DNA from: Patiria miniata
Taxonomy: Eukaryota > Echinodermata > Asteroidea > Valvatida > Asterinidae
NCBI RefSeq assembly: GCF_015706575.1
Contig: NW_024037076.1
Location: forward strand, 15,194,898 to 15,258,897
Direction: 5' to 3'
DNA length: 64,000 nt
The notes beneath the pieces were generated by a model. The model was not told the DNA's origin, did no database searches, and saw nothing but the letters and a program-made list of their open reading frames with translations. Numbering within the stretch: the first letter of the stretch is position 1; the number at the start of each line of letters is the position of its first letter. Positions 33,478-45,390 of this stretch are shown piece by piece. Position numbers and translations under genes: made by a program.

Positions 33478-36395
33478 TGGACCCAACGTATCGTATTGCC
33501 TTTTAACATTCGGACATGGTGTGGCGATAGTAGGGTCAAAGTTGCAGTCATAGGGTTTCAGTCAACAACCCAACCATTTGCCAACCAAAACCATCAGATT
33601 CCACCCTCAAAATGGCCGCAAAATTACTAGATATACCACTCTATACAAAAGTAGAGATCGATGACTAAGATGGAGGTACTAAGGTTTACTAATCTGTATG
33701 AAAAGTCAAATCTAACGTTTAATTCTGAAGTCTCCGTAGCCAACTTTTAGAATTCTACAGAAGACACTATCATTTTTCGGATGGTGTGTGGGCTATAGGC
33801 TTTGAAAATCCAAATTGATCCACTTTCTGAAACACAAATCCACCCAATAAGTTACCCTGGTTGATCCATAACTCTTGAAAAGTTAGGAACAATGACATTG
33901 GGACCTTCCGACAGAAGTTTTGTGGAAAAATTCTGAGATTTTACTCACCACCGTGTGTTTTCAGATATCGAGTACATTGACCACAGACATCCATTTTCAG
34001 GAAACAGTCGCCTGCATACGTGAAACCAGGCAACATGCAAGAACGCGCGTTGTCATGACATGACATGAGATATATGGAGAGCGACAAGGTCAAGTAGAGT
34101 ACCTTGACTCGGGAACATACATGTAGAGGCCTTTATAGATACACACGCGTGCACCACGCATGACGTGAGTTATATCAAAGATAAATTACAGTCTTCAAAT
34201 TTGAATGATATCACAGCGACGACAACATGGGCTATTAAAGGAGACCTTGGAATTGAGGCCAAATAAAAAAACTATTATGTTTATCGTCCCTGCCCGCTTC
34301 TTTTTTGGAGGCCGCCTCCTTTTTTCCCCTATTTTTGGTGAGCTGCGAAGCAGATGCGAGCCTACATGTATGTAATACCAATTTCCGTCCGTCTGTCCGG
34401 GCGCCCGTCTGGCCGTTCTGACCATACCACCCTTGTGGGGTGATGTTCCTTTCAGGACACATCACCCCACTTTTTTCACAATAGAAAAACATCACCCCAG
34501 AAGGGAATCTTTAGAAAAAGGGATAATGGGAACACAATGCTATCACCCCACAATTCCGTCTGGCTGGAACGGCCAGACGGACGGCCGGCCGTCCGCGTTC
34601 AGATAAAAATGTTGAAGTTTTTGGTTTTAGTTAACTTGGGTAAAAAAACTAAATGCAGTTGTCATGTATCATCTCTAGGCCTATAACTTCAGTTAGGTTC
34701 ATATCATTGCAGTAAATTTTATGATTTTATTGAGGAACTTTAATTCAAGGAAATGTTAAAGTTTTTAATTGTTACATGTACATGTATACTGGTATAACAT
34801 GTATGTGTGTATATCGGTATAACATGTACATGTACACTATGCATTTTTGGGGATGTGCATGATCTTCTGGTTTGATCTTTTAGTTTATGGGGTTGGAGTA
34901 GGGATGGGGTAGGGGAGGGTGGGGTGGGGTGGGTTGGGGGATAGGGGTTGGAGTTAGGGTTTGTGTGAGTAGGATGAGAAGGGGAGCTAGGATGGGTGGG
35001 GCGGGGTGGGGTGGGGTGGGGTGGGGTGGGGAGAGGGGTTGGAATACTGGGTTTGGGTGGGGTGGGGATTTGTAGGGGTGGGGTGGGACAGGTAGGGAGA
35101 GACAGGTAGGGAGAGGATGGGCATGGATGTAGGGGTTGGGTTAGGAGGGGGTTGGGCAGGGGGCGGGATATAGGATCGGAGTAGGGGTTGGGTTGGGGAT
35201 GTGTAGGGATGGGTTGTAGGGGTTGGATAAGGGGAGGGGGCAGTATATAGGGATCAGAGTAGGGGTTGCATGGGGTCAGGTGGGGGAAATTGGAATTCGA
35301 GTAAGGGTTAGGGTGGGGATGTGTAGGGTGGGTAAGGACAGGTAGGGGAAGATAGGGTAGGTGGGTGTAGGGGGTTGGGGTAGGGGAGGGTACGGGTCAG
35401 GGGAGGGGGAAGGAGATAGGGATTGGAGTTTGGGTGGGGTTGGGATGTGTAGGTGATAGGGTGGGGATGGTTAGGGGAGGATGGAATGGGTGTGGGTAGG
35501 GGGTTGGGAGGGGGAGGGGGCGGGTTTGGGATGGGGTAAGGTTTTTGGATGGGGTAAGGTTTGGGGGAGGTGGTGATGGTGTCTACATGTACATGTATAC
35601 CCATTCTTGTTCTGCATTTGTGGCGACTACACAAGATTTTTCCCATGGTAATACAAGTATGGGGAGCAGAAGACACTGTTGGGGCTGCAAAAATCCACAA
35701 CTGGGTCTTAATTACCCTAACAATGGAAAACTCCCCCATAATAATACAGTGACGGCTAACCTATATACACATGTATTTATTAGGTAATCTGTTGACTTTT
35801 TATGTTGACATTTAAAAACTGACCCCTACACCTAGACACATCAACAAGAATCCTGATCCCCTTCCATCATGCTCATCCCCAACCCTACCTTCAGCCTCCC
35901 TTCCTGCCTTGGACAGCGGCTTCGCTGTTCTAGTTTTACTGGAAAAAAAAATGATAAATATTAAACAGTGACATCAACTTGGCCTCTTTGTCTGTTGCAT
36001 CTAGCCCATATAAAGCTGGTACATGTCATTTCAAGTCCAAGTGACGGCCAATTTAAAAAAAAAAGCTGGCGGCCATCTTGAAAAATAGCCCAGTCGGGCA
36101 GCCATTTTGGAGGGGAAAAAAGGGCCTCCTTCTTTTTTTCAAAAAGGCAGGACGCTAAACATGTTTTTTTTACTTGGCCTACACAGTAAATTTCACTTTT
36201 CATCCACATCATAAGTAAACCTTAGTACCCTGATCTCAGTCATCGACCTCTACTTGTATCTCAGGTGGCGTATCTGTTTTGACGGTGAAATCTGATGTTT
36301 TGGTTGGCAAATGGTTGGATTGTATGTCTGCATTCATCTTGGACCCTAGTATAGCCAGACCATATCTGAATGTTAAAAAGGCAATACACATTGGG
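33478..36395. mobile_element. about 2.9-kb TIR element carrying a G-rich minisatellite
   Basis: Sequence at 33478-33693 (including AACCATTTGCCAACCAAAAC) recurs as its reverse complement at 36213-36395 (GTTTTGGTTGGCAAATGG region). The interior contains inverted GGGTGATG/CATCACCCC blocks around 34430-34550 and a G-rich array at 34880-35575. No transposase was recognised. Confidence 0.6.
34880..35575. repeat. 700-bp G-rich array with G-quadruplex potential
   Basis: The plus strand is made of GGGG/GGGT/GGGA runs such as GGGGTGGGGTGGGGTGGGG, with almost no C across about 700 bp. Degenerate units around GGGGTTGGGATGTGTAGG recur (35080, 35190, 35310, 35430). The strand asymmetry is extreme. Pro-rich minus-strand ORFs over it are artefacts. 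Confidence 0.85.
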
Positions 36396-37314
36396 CTCGG
36401 GCTATTGAGATGAATTGGTGAAAATACTGTAGTTTAACTATAGTTTACAGCTGAAAGGAAACCTGGGGTGGTAGTAATAGCCCCATGGATTTGTCTTAAC
36501 CCTTACTCTCTGAGGGTAGTTTACTGCATGTCAGTTGGTTATGCCAATGCCCTCCAGCTGCAGTTTATTGGAGGATACTTTGATGTAGCAGTGAAGGCTC
36601 CAATTGGCAGGAGTTGGAGGCCCTGGAGGGTGCCTGATACCATGGAGCTCCATGCTGATACTGACCAGCTGGGGGCACTCACTTTGTTATCAGAGGACTC
36701 TCATTGTTCTCTGTGGCATGTATTGGAGTGCCTGTCCAGTTACCCTTGAAATGACATGGCAGATATTGGAGGGCCATGCAAAAACATAGGAGATTTTCTT
36801 GAGGCACATATTGGCATGCGTTGGAGGGTCTAGTAGGGTAAGGGTTAATTACTGGACTTCCTCCATACTACAGAGGTACATGAAGCACAATTGGAAAAAA
36901 TGTTGGGACTCCCACGCTTCGGAGATAATAAAATTGCATTTTATTTTCCTTTTATGTTTATCAAATAATATTTTTGTTGATACAGATTTTTGTACTTTTT
37001 CTTGGTGATCTATGGCTTTAGCCTAGATAATTTCTTAAAGGGAAATTAAGTCCGAGAACCATTTTGTTGATTATCTGTTTCCGAGAACAAAAGATTTTTT
37101 TTATTCATGCATGTCAAATATTGTCAAGTCAGAGAACCAGATAGTCGACTGCCATTTATCCACTTGAGGCCTATTGGTAATGTTTAAATAGCAAGATTTG
37201 TATCATGTACATGTATCAGGGTAAAGTACCAGTATTTAAATTTGTCAAAACTGAATATATTGAAGCTTGGCAACAAAGACATTATTTTCTGATATTACGT
37301 GTACAAGCCACATA
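36396..37314. other. upstream flank of the CISD3-like exons, nothing firm
   Basis: No exon was recognised. A GGAGGCCCTGGAGG-type imperfect repeat occurs near 36600-36840. The missing 5' exon(s) of the CISD3-like gene should lie here or further upstream. Confidence 0.4.
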
Positions 37315-37501
37315 CAGTCGACTCTCGTTAGTACAAACTCTGTTAATACAAAATTCTGGTTATAACAAACATAAAGCCTTGGTCCCAACTGTGCATTTAT
37401 GTGCTAAATGAATGGGACTGATGTTCCTCTTAATACAAAATTCTGATAAAACAAACAATTTGGCTAGGTCCGAACGAGTTTGTTATAACCAGACTCGACT
37501 G
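37315..37501. mobile_element. pogo/Tigger-like MITE, copy 2
   Basis: Flanked by TA, it begins CAGTCGACTCTCGTTAGTAC and ends with the complement. Its length equals that of 3356-3542 (187 bp), and it aligns in reverse orientation to that copy. It lies about 105 bp upstream of the CISD3-like exon. Confidence 0.75.
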
Positions 37502-37607
37502 TATATGTAATCAGTGTAAAAGTACAGCGTGATAATTTTTGTTTGAACAATTTCTGTTTTCGAATTTCCCTTGAGTTATTTTGTTTTTTCCTTTTTGGTT
37601 TCTACAG

Positions 37608-37698
37608 TATGGCCCGGCCAATGTGCGAGATCTTGAACCAGGCAAGAAGATGAAGTGGTGCACGTGTGGATTGAGTAAGACGCAACCGTGGTGTGATG
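37608..37698 (+). CDS. CISD3: CISD3-like protein, exon with first CDGSH motif
   Basis: Acceptor TTGGTTTCTACAG leads into an exon of 30 codons plus one base, ending GATG|GTGCGA (a weaker donor). It encodes [20 protein letters not shown] then WCDG, with the motif His in the next exon (CDG|AH). C-x-C-x2-S-x3-P-x-C-D-G-x-H is the 2Fe-2S CDGSH signature. Having two motifs in one chain identifies CISD3/MiNT, a monomeric mitochondrial 2Fe-2S protein. The exon is entered in phase 0, and the upstream exon with the mitochondrial targeting peptide was not found. Confidence 0.82.
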
Positions 37699-39649
37699 GT
37701 GCGATTCACATTTCATTACATTAATGTTCCATTTTTTGTTTTTACTTTGCAAGTCCCACAAAAAATCACCTCTTCTGTTATTCCCAAAGAGTGAACATTC
37801 ACACTATTTTGAGTGAAAAGTAGCTCCATCTGCCTGATGCAATAAAGGATAAAACCATTTAGAGTGAAACTCGGTCATTAAAAAACAATTCAAGTTTTTC
37901 TTGAATGATTGTTTTTTCAGACCTTTTCTTTGTAAAATTCAATTGATTGTCGATCTCAATCTTGTTGTCTCTATCTAATTTCACTCTTTGGGAACAAAAG
38001 AGTTTAAACTCTGTGTAACCGATGTCAGATCTGTGAGAGTCATACGTAAACACTTCGTATTTCCATTTTAGGTGTAATTACATGTATTATGCCCTTGGTT
38101 GTGTTGACATCTTTTGATTGGTCTATTGACCTAACTAGGGTAGCCTATCATGACCCTTGATAAGAAGAAATCCATGGATACACATGTATACAGGACTTCA
38201 TGGATTTTACATTTCACAATATTATGATGATTTTAACAAAATGAGGCCGTGTTCTCCACGTTATGTTGCCCAACACATGACATTAGGGTGCAGTGTAGGG
38301 TGCACTGTTTCATGGTACATTCTTGTATTTCATGTGCAATCTTGCATGCTTACGTCCCTTAACCCACGGACCATGATCCATGCTTAACCTACATAACCTA
38401 ACCACAAAATGGTGCTTTAAAGCTTTTATACTGTATATTTTCCGATTTTCTGAGTTAATGTATGTAATAGCGGAAAATTACAGCATAATCTTAAAATTGG
38501 CATTTCTTGGTTTCTCAGAAAAATTGTTTTTCTGGGGAGATTATTCGATGGCCCTTAATGTAAATAAAAAAGTGTGCCGGGTTGAACGTATAAACACTGC
38601 CTTATTGGGTACCAGAACAATGGGAGGTACCCCAAAAGGAATGCCCACCGACTTGCGGGGTACCATTTTGGTACCCCTCAAGTTTTTCACGAAATAGATA
38701 CATGTATATGGATTTTACTCAAAAACTATGGGTTGGTCCGTCGCAGATAGAACATTTTAAGAAAAGGGATATTAAGTCCGAATTTCAGCCCAGGAAATTA
38801 ATTCTGGTTATAATAAGAGCATTTTGAAATTAGTGTGACAATTGCACAATTTTAGTACACGAGAACAAAGGAAGTACCCAACTTCTAGGCTGTGTGTGTG
38901 TGTGTGTGGAGGGAGGGGGGGGGGGTATATATCCTCCCCATCAGTATCCCTCCCACCCCCCTTCACGTCCTTGCTCACATCAAAAAATATTGCTGAACAT
39001 GTACAAGAATTACTAACCCCTCCCATGGCCCCCTTCCAACCCCCTCTTCCCACCCCTCCCCCCCCCCCCCCCCCAATCCACCAAACCAAGCTCTCCACTG
39101 ACCCCCTCCCAAACATCCACAAAATATTTCTAACCCAGTAAGAAAATTACTAACCCCTCCTCTGGTCCCCCTCCCCTCACATCCACAAAATATTGCTGAA
39201 AATGTACAACTGTTAACCAACCCCTCCCTTGTCCCCCTTCTGCTAACATCCAGAAAATATTGCTAACCATGTACAAAAACTACATGTACTCACCCCTCCC
39301 CTGGTCCCCCACTTCCCATCACTTCCACAAACTATTGCTGACCATGTACAATAATTAACAACCCCCCTCCTCTCACATCCACTAAATATTGCTGACTGTG
39401 TTCACGAATCTCGAACTCCTCCACTGGCCCCTTCCCTCACATCCACAAAATATTGCTGAACAGCTGCAACACCAAATCTGTTGACGTCTTGCATATTTAG
39501 TTTTGCCGATAAGACATTTTCTTGTAGATTACCGGTAAGTAAGATTAAGGCTGTTATTAGTATACTTTTCAAATCATTACTCCGTGGTTGGGTGCACCTC
39601 TTCTCCCAGGAACACGTGGGCCTAAATGTTCCCTGCTTTGTTTTTGCAG
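37699..39649 (+). other. CISD3-like intron with C-rich minisatellite
   Basis: A 1.95-kb intron. The proximal part is ordinary AT-rich DNA. The distal part, 38935-39470, is the degenerate tandem array described separately. It ends in acceptor TTGTTTTTGCAG. Confidence 0.6.
38935..39470. repeat. degenerate minisatellite, unit about 75-90 bp
   Basis: Six or so diverged units each contain CACATCCACAAAATATTGCT, then AACATGTACAA, then a CCCCTCCC-rich block. G/T dinucleotide and C-homopolymer tracts adjoin the left end (38890-38925, 39056-39074). Short ORFs spanning the units are artefacts. Confidence 0.75.
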
Positions 39650-39888
39650 GAGCACACAAAGGAACAGGCTTTAAATCTCTCAAGTGGATTGTTCCAGAGA
39701 AACCTCAGAGTGTATACTCCATCTGCATGTGCAAGCACACCAAGAATCCGCCGTTCTGTGATGCTACCCACACTAACCTCCCCGCAGCAGTGGAACAGAC
39801 TCAGGCCTCTTGCCCTGGGTCGAGCAACCACCACATGAGAGCTTGCCCAAAACTTTGCACCAAGTGTGGCTGGGTGCCAGACTTTTGA
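39650..39888 (+). CDS. CISD3: CISD3-like protein, terminal exon with second CDGSH motif
   Basis: Entered in phase 1 and ending at TGA (39886-39888). It completes the first motif (AHKGTGFKSLKW) and encodes the second, CMCKHTKNPPFCDATH, which keeps three Cys and one His but has Ala instead of Gly in CDG. After THTNLPAAVEQTQ comes a tail of about 30 residues rich in Cys and His (CPGSSNHHMRACPKLCTKC, then GWVPDF). Vertebrate CISD3 ends soon after the second motif, so the tail is unusual. Predicted mitochondrial matrix 2Fe-2S protein. Confidence 0.82.
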
Positions 39889-40839
39889 CAATGGGCTAAT
39901 TACATGTAGGGCCACCAATCTTTTAGGAACTTTGACTTTAAACTTGAACATCCTGAACGTTCCAAAGGTTTCTGTTTAAAGAACAAAAATTAATAAAACA
40001 GCACAAATTGAAATACGGGTTTGTGCAAGTAAAGATCTCTGAAGTTGACTTTGAGAAAATCATTTCAAAATGTACACATATTTATAACAAGCTGATTTAC
40101 CCGATCATAGATCGGGTATATAGGGCGTAGTGTTGGGGATGAAAATGTGGTCAGTTAAATGTAAATGGGGGATCATTGAGGAGACATGCACTTATAGAAT
40201 AGCAATTTTTGTGGTGTGATCTGAGCCAATTTCTGACCACTGAAACCAATTTGAGCAAAAGATCATTTTTTAAACATCATTTTCGAGCTTGGGGTAATTG
40301 AATCAGCTACACGGTATTCTGAGCAATAGAATCATTATAGTGGGCTACAATTTTTATTCGGGGAAGAAAAAGTGGGGGGGGGGGACCAAACAATGTCCCC
40401 GCTTTAAAATGGGGGGGGGGGGGGGGGGGGGGGGGGGGAGGGGTCCCCCTGTTCCCCACCGATTTACGCACATGATAATTATGTACCCTGATAACTGTCT
40501 GTAAATGTTCCCGTTGGTCTGTTAAATGGGCATTTTGTGAGGCAGCCTGAGTCGCATTGCCGGAAGAACGTAGTGAAAAGGTTACCGTAGTACACAGGCG
40601 AAGGCTGATTGTACAGTTTTGACACTAAATCATAATGTAATCAAACGTGAAGTTGTCATTTGCAATGAAAATGTTGAGTGTTACCATAAAATTACAAATG
40701 GTGTGAGTGATGGAGGAAGGTCATAATTAAGTTTCAGTATTGGACTCTTCAACAAACGTAAACATGAACTTCTTACAATTTGCGAGACCGTCTGCGAGGA
40801 AAAAGTCGATTCAACTTTTATTCAAGTTGGTCAACCATC
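39889..40839. other. 3' flank of the CISD3-like gene
   Basis: AATAAA-like TTAATAAAACAG at about 39990 could serve as the poly(A) signal. G homopolymers occur at 40375-40383 and 40411-40438. No other feature was recognised. Confidence 0.5.
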
Positions 40840-41912
40840 TATATAAGAGCAAGTTTTACTCGGCCTCCGAGAAATGTTCGCTCCTGAAAGGGTTCCGAGA
40901 CCGCGGTCTCCCGCGACGCCAAAATGGCTCCACGTCCATAGAAAAATACGGAGAATTTCTTCCGCCAAATCAAGCACTTCAGGTCGTCCTAATTTTTCCG
41001 TACGGACCGGCGATCCGTTTTGTCGATTTTTTTTGTGACTGCGTTCCAGATCGCAATATTTGAAGCAATGCATCGACCCTTCGTTGATCCCAAACAGGCC
41101 CCCGAAATTATAACCGACACTGACTATGACGTGGCGGCCCGGGCAGCGAACTCACAACGCTCAGCGCAGCCTTGGTGGAAGCATAGAGCTAGTGGAAGCA
41201 TGGAGCTGTAAACACATTATGGAAGCAACAGCACTCTATCACGCGACGTCACATGCTTGTGCTTCAAATAGCGAGCACCGTAGACTCAACCTCGTTTCCA
41301 GGGTGTGGAGCAGGGCTGCAGTACGCGTTGCCAGTGACGGTTTTACGCATAGCCGGGAAGTACCACGCAGTGTAGACTTTCGATTGGTCAGACCGCGCTA
41401 GGCATACTAATGTGTAGTTCTTCTGAGTATTCGTTGCACTCGGCGCAGGGGCGGCAAGCGAATCATATGAAAGAATAGGGACACTTGGTGGCCACGCACC
41501 ATGGACAAAAAATATTTTACCAAGGTCACCCCATACTAACGTTTGGTGAACACTTTTGCAGAACAGCCGAGTAGAACACGTAAACGAAACCCCTACGTTG
41601 ACCTCCACAGTCTAGACACGCAGAAAAGCCAGCACGGGGGGCGGCCAGGCAGTCAACGTGAAATAAAGCGCACACGACGGCAAATTCCTGCGCAAAACGC
41701 AGTCACGAAAAATCGACTAAACGGATCGCCGGTCCGTACGGGAAAATCAGGACGACCCGAAGCGTCCGACCCGGCGGAAGACACCCTCCGCATTTTTCCA
41801 AGGACGTGGAGCGATTTTGGCGCCGCGGGAGCCCGCGGTCTCGGATCCTTTCATGAGCAAACATCGTCTCGGAGGCCGAGTTAAACTCTCTCTTATATAT
41901 ATAGATAACTAG
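40840..41912. mobile_element. 1.07-kb element with about 205-bp terminal inverted repeats
   Basis: Left arm (40840-41046) with CTCGGCCTCCGAGA and GACCGGCGATCCGTTTTGTC is the reverse complement of the right arm (41700-41912). Outer ends are ATATAAGAG / CTCTTATATATATAG. The unique centre has no clear protein. Confidence 0.75.
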
Positions 41913-44190
41913 TGCAGGGCCAGTCGAAAATGTGCGTGTTCGGAAGGGGCAGTTAAGAACTGCAGCTCGTGCAAACAACGAACATTATTCAATGGTGTGA
42001 ACGCACACTCGCAAGTTAAACTCACAAAATTTCGTCACCCCCCCCCCCCGGCACATACAGTGCAGTGATGGTTGCACAGTTGAGTACAAAATGCATGTGC
42101 CCGTGCATGCCACTCACGTATATGTACGTACGAAGACATGGTGTGCAGTGCTATCGCCCTACAATGTGCCCGTCATTTTTGCAGGGCCCGTCAAAAAAAT
42201 GCACCTGTTCGTTAGGGGCAATTTCAAAATGTTCATATCATGCAAACAACGCACACGATTCAATTGTGTTGTTTTCACAGGTTAAACTCACACTCATAGG
42301 TTGAGCGCACTTTGTACATGTCGCCAGGCCATCCCCGGCACTGATATTCACCCATACGCCCGTGCAGCCACTCACCTACGTGAGTAAGGTTGCTCAATCC
42401 ACCGCCTCCAATAGTGGTTCAATCGACTGCAAAATGCATGTGCCCGTGCAGTCATCACATACGGAAACATATGGTACGCAGTGCTATTCACCCATACTGG
42501 ACAATGGTATTGCCCTACATGCATGTACAATGCACGTGCGCGTGCCCGTCCTTTTTTCCATTGTTGGTCATATTGAGCAGGCGCGCTTTAGCTCCAACAG
42601 GACGTAAACAATTGAAAAGAACGGCAGTGCGTGGTGTTCTAGGCTATATTCTGGCGCGCAAGGCCTCAGAAAATACTGCTTTTTTTGCAGCTTTTTCGAG
42701 AACCGCTCGTCCAAAACAACTTCAAACTTGACACTGCACATTCTGTGGTCCCGAGCAATACACCCGCCAATTTTCAACTCCATACGGTGCCCAGTGCTGG
42801 AGATAATCGGCGGACAGACAGACAGACAGACAAACGGACAGACGGACAGACAGAGATTCCTTGAATTGTAGTATAGATAGACTAAGAATTTCACAATGTT
42901 TGGTACACTAGTATAACCAAGATGTTCTGATTATGAGGTGAAGTTTCATTTATTTACACCGATTTTGTAGAAATTGTTAACATCACTGTAATGCAAAAAA
43001 ACAAAAAAAACAGTTATCCAAATTGAGAGGCTCTCTCATAAGAGACCTTTTGGTTTGTTTTATTTCGCCCTATTTGATGTGTAAGAACTTCAGGAATGAG
43101 TTGTTTTGGTGATGGTGTCATGTAATGATTACATGTACATTTTGCTCAGTGAGTCACTTCTGGAAAATAAATTCATGAAATCTGCCCAATTTAAAGTCCG
43201 AAGAACATATAGTAACATTACTTTTGCGTATAAGCGTACTACATTACATGCACTAGAAGTCATAAATGTAAGAAAATATAAGTATTATTAATATGTTACT
43301 TAATATGCATTACAATACATACGTAGTATTTCTCCCATCAAACATGTTTCGGCAACGACTATTAGCCCTAAATATGGTGAATATTAAGATTTTTACATGA
43401 CGTTTTTTGATATAATCATAACATATTTTGTGAATAATCATACTTATAATTATATCATATGAAAACAAATATATGAAGGCAAAACGTTACAAGAATGCAA
43501 TTTCATATTAATTGTATAAAAGTCTTATGAGAATTTAGAAGACAAATAACACATTGTGCTCTGATTAATAAAGTACACGAAACAAAACGTCCCGGCATTC
43601 ATTCTCCATCAAACCACACGTCTGCTATTTAAATGATATTTTTTTTTTTGGGGGGGGTCCTTTGATAAAAACATTTTGGTTTTCATTACAAATTGTGTTT
43701 CTGTAATACAAATGTAGTTACAGTCCACATTCTTATGGAAAACAAATCCGGCCTCAATGTCTCAATAAGTAACGACTTGTATAACCACAGAAGCGCGTTG
43801 TCACGTAATAATTGCTTTGTTCCCAAAAGTGTTCCTTCCTAAATAGGACATGTCCACATCTTTAAATTGCTTCACATCACTAAAACAAGTCTTTTACAAG
43901 TAAAGCATAATGAATTTTAACTTTAACTATTGTGTTAAAATGGTATTAAATCAATTCATTTCTATATGTTTTGGGGTCTTGAGTTTTGGATGGTTACAAA
44001 CATTTTTAATTCGGATCCTATCATCCTGTGCCAATATAACTGCAGTGAATGTAACTTCAGGATGATTTTTTTTTAGTATTGATAAAGTTGGCAAGAAACT
44101 GAAATGGCTTTTCGTTTTGATGGTGCATTGTCCTTTTCATTTCACAACGTGCCTTCATGATAAAATTGTCAAGCGCTCGAATTTGTTGCA
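41913..44190. other. intergenic repeats, no gene recognised
   Basis: 42060-42560 contains a diverged duplication around AAAATGCATGTGCCCGTGCA (42088, 42430). 42815-42856 is a GACAGACAGAC/GGACAGAC simple repeat of the kind found near retroelement 3' ends. 42900-44190 is AT-rich and plain. C homopolymer at 42037-42048. Confidence 0.5.
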
Positions 44191-44199
44191 TTGCATATA

Positions 44200-44480
44200 A
44201 ATGGGCGAATATACAATTATCTGCAAGTTTCGGGCAATAATCCAACAAAGCCATTAGCGATTTAAAGAGTCGCAGGAGTGCCCTCATCATGAAAAGGTAG
44301 TCGTCGTTGTCTACAGTGGCTCTTGGGCAGTAACATTGGCTTGTTTCATCAAAAGTGCCTTCAATTGTTTTGGACAATTTTCCTGATTTTAAGGGTGATG
44401 TCTGTACTAGTTGCATTGGAAAATTCAAAATAGGAAAAATCATACAGCAACCAGCAGCGGTATTCTTTGATGGACAATGA
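44200..44480 (-). pseudogene. degraded C345C/NTR exon
   Basis: The minus strand encodes GTFDETSQCYCPRATVDNDDY, matching GTLDETNQCYCPRVTVGHDEY of the plus-gene NTR exon, with DNA similarity running on to a shared AATGGCTTTGTTGGATTAT. Upstream NTR-like strand sequence (TDITLKIRKIVQ) is in a different frame with an intervening TGA. Downstream, a net 4-bp deletion shifts the frame before the conserved end. These disruptions mark it as a relic. It could be the lost C-terminus of the minus-strand protease gene, whose last clear exon is 6.3 kb upstream in the same orientation. Confidence 0.65.
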
Positions 44481-44671
44481 CTCGCCAAAAAATGAGCCGA
44501 TAATTTGACATTTTTATGGATATTGTAGATACACGTGTTATGTCTAAAGACTTTAGGGGGAAATGGTGATGTCATCTTGTGGTGACCGCAGCAAAACTAA
44601 AAGATGACATTATGTCACTTAATGTTAGCTAACCAGTGTTCCTCCCAAGTTTGAGGAAATCGGCAGAAGCA

Positions 44672-44710
44672 TTTGGTGCTGATCCCCTGTAATTTGGGAT
44701 CAGCACCAAA
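44672..44710. repeat. perfect 15-bp stem hairpin
   Basis: TTTGGTGCTGATCCC and GGGATCAGCACCAAA are separated by 9 bases. The surrounding block looks like transposon end sequence. No function is assigned. Confidence 0.85.
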
Positions 44711-45314
44711 GTGGATGCTGATGATGCTCAGCCTGCAGGATACCGAGCCCTAAGCATTCTGATAAATATAAAAGAGGCACACGCCTCTGGTATTGAAGAG
44801 ATTAAAGTAAAAAAAAAAAAAGCCAAAACTTGAACGGCAAATGAATGCAACCAAGAAATAAATAGTTGCATGTGTTATAAACGCCATATGCATGTGTTAT
44901 TTTGACACCCCGTTTGCCAAACCATATAGGCCTACTGTAAATCGTCCAAGATTGGCAACGGTTTATTAAAAAAAAATGATGGAGATTGAAAAGTTGCAAA
45001 TTAAAAATGAAACAAAACGTAATTTTTTGTAGATAAATCGATAAAGAAGTTCAGATTTTGTTTTCACTCGGACCTACCTGTACACAAATACGCAATCTTT
45101 GCATGACCCTATCGTAGAGCGTTGACCTCTAATTTCTTTGAACTCTCGTCTGATGGATATTGTTTAATCTGTGATTTTGGGTGAAACATTAGAATATTCA
45201 CCAGACTTGTTTTCATAATTTTTTTTTTTTGATGTGGCAATTACCGGGAAAAGTATGGTTTCAAGCAGGACACACAGAAAATATAATTCCTACTTTCGCC
45301 GCCTTAACCCCCGA

Positions 45315-45390
45315 GGTGAAATATGATAGTAGATGGAGCTCTCGGAAGAATCTTCAGGGGTTGGGGTAGCTTCATCCAGATCTCGGGTCT
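45315..45390 (-). pseudogene. possible relic of the acidic linker exon
   Basis: On the minus strand, after acceptor-like TTTCTTTGTAGCAACCAG, one frame reads DEATPTPEDSSESS, resembling the linker exons at 22153-22389 and 57198-57353. No good donor follows. Joining it to the protease exon end would create an immediate stop codon in either plausible acceptor choice. With the NTR relic 0.9 kb further on, the order linker then NTR mirrors the plus gene. Confidence 0.4.

Noticed and set aside
36468..36749. 93-residue ORF as the missing first exon of the CISD3-like gene
   Set aside because: No mitochondrial targeting character, no phase-0 donor at a suitable place and no resemblance to CISD3 N-termini.
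40740..41884. ORFs in both strands near 41 kb as a gene
   Set aside because: They lie in the inverted arms of a TIR element and mirror each other.
44057..44575. 172-residue ORF as an intact NTR protein
   Set aside because: Only the GTFDETSQCYCPR region is in register; the upstream and downstream NTR-like sequence is in other frames, so the ORF is an accident of frameshifts.
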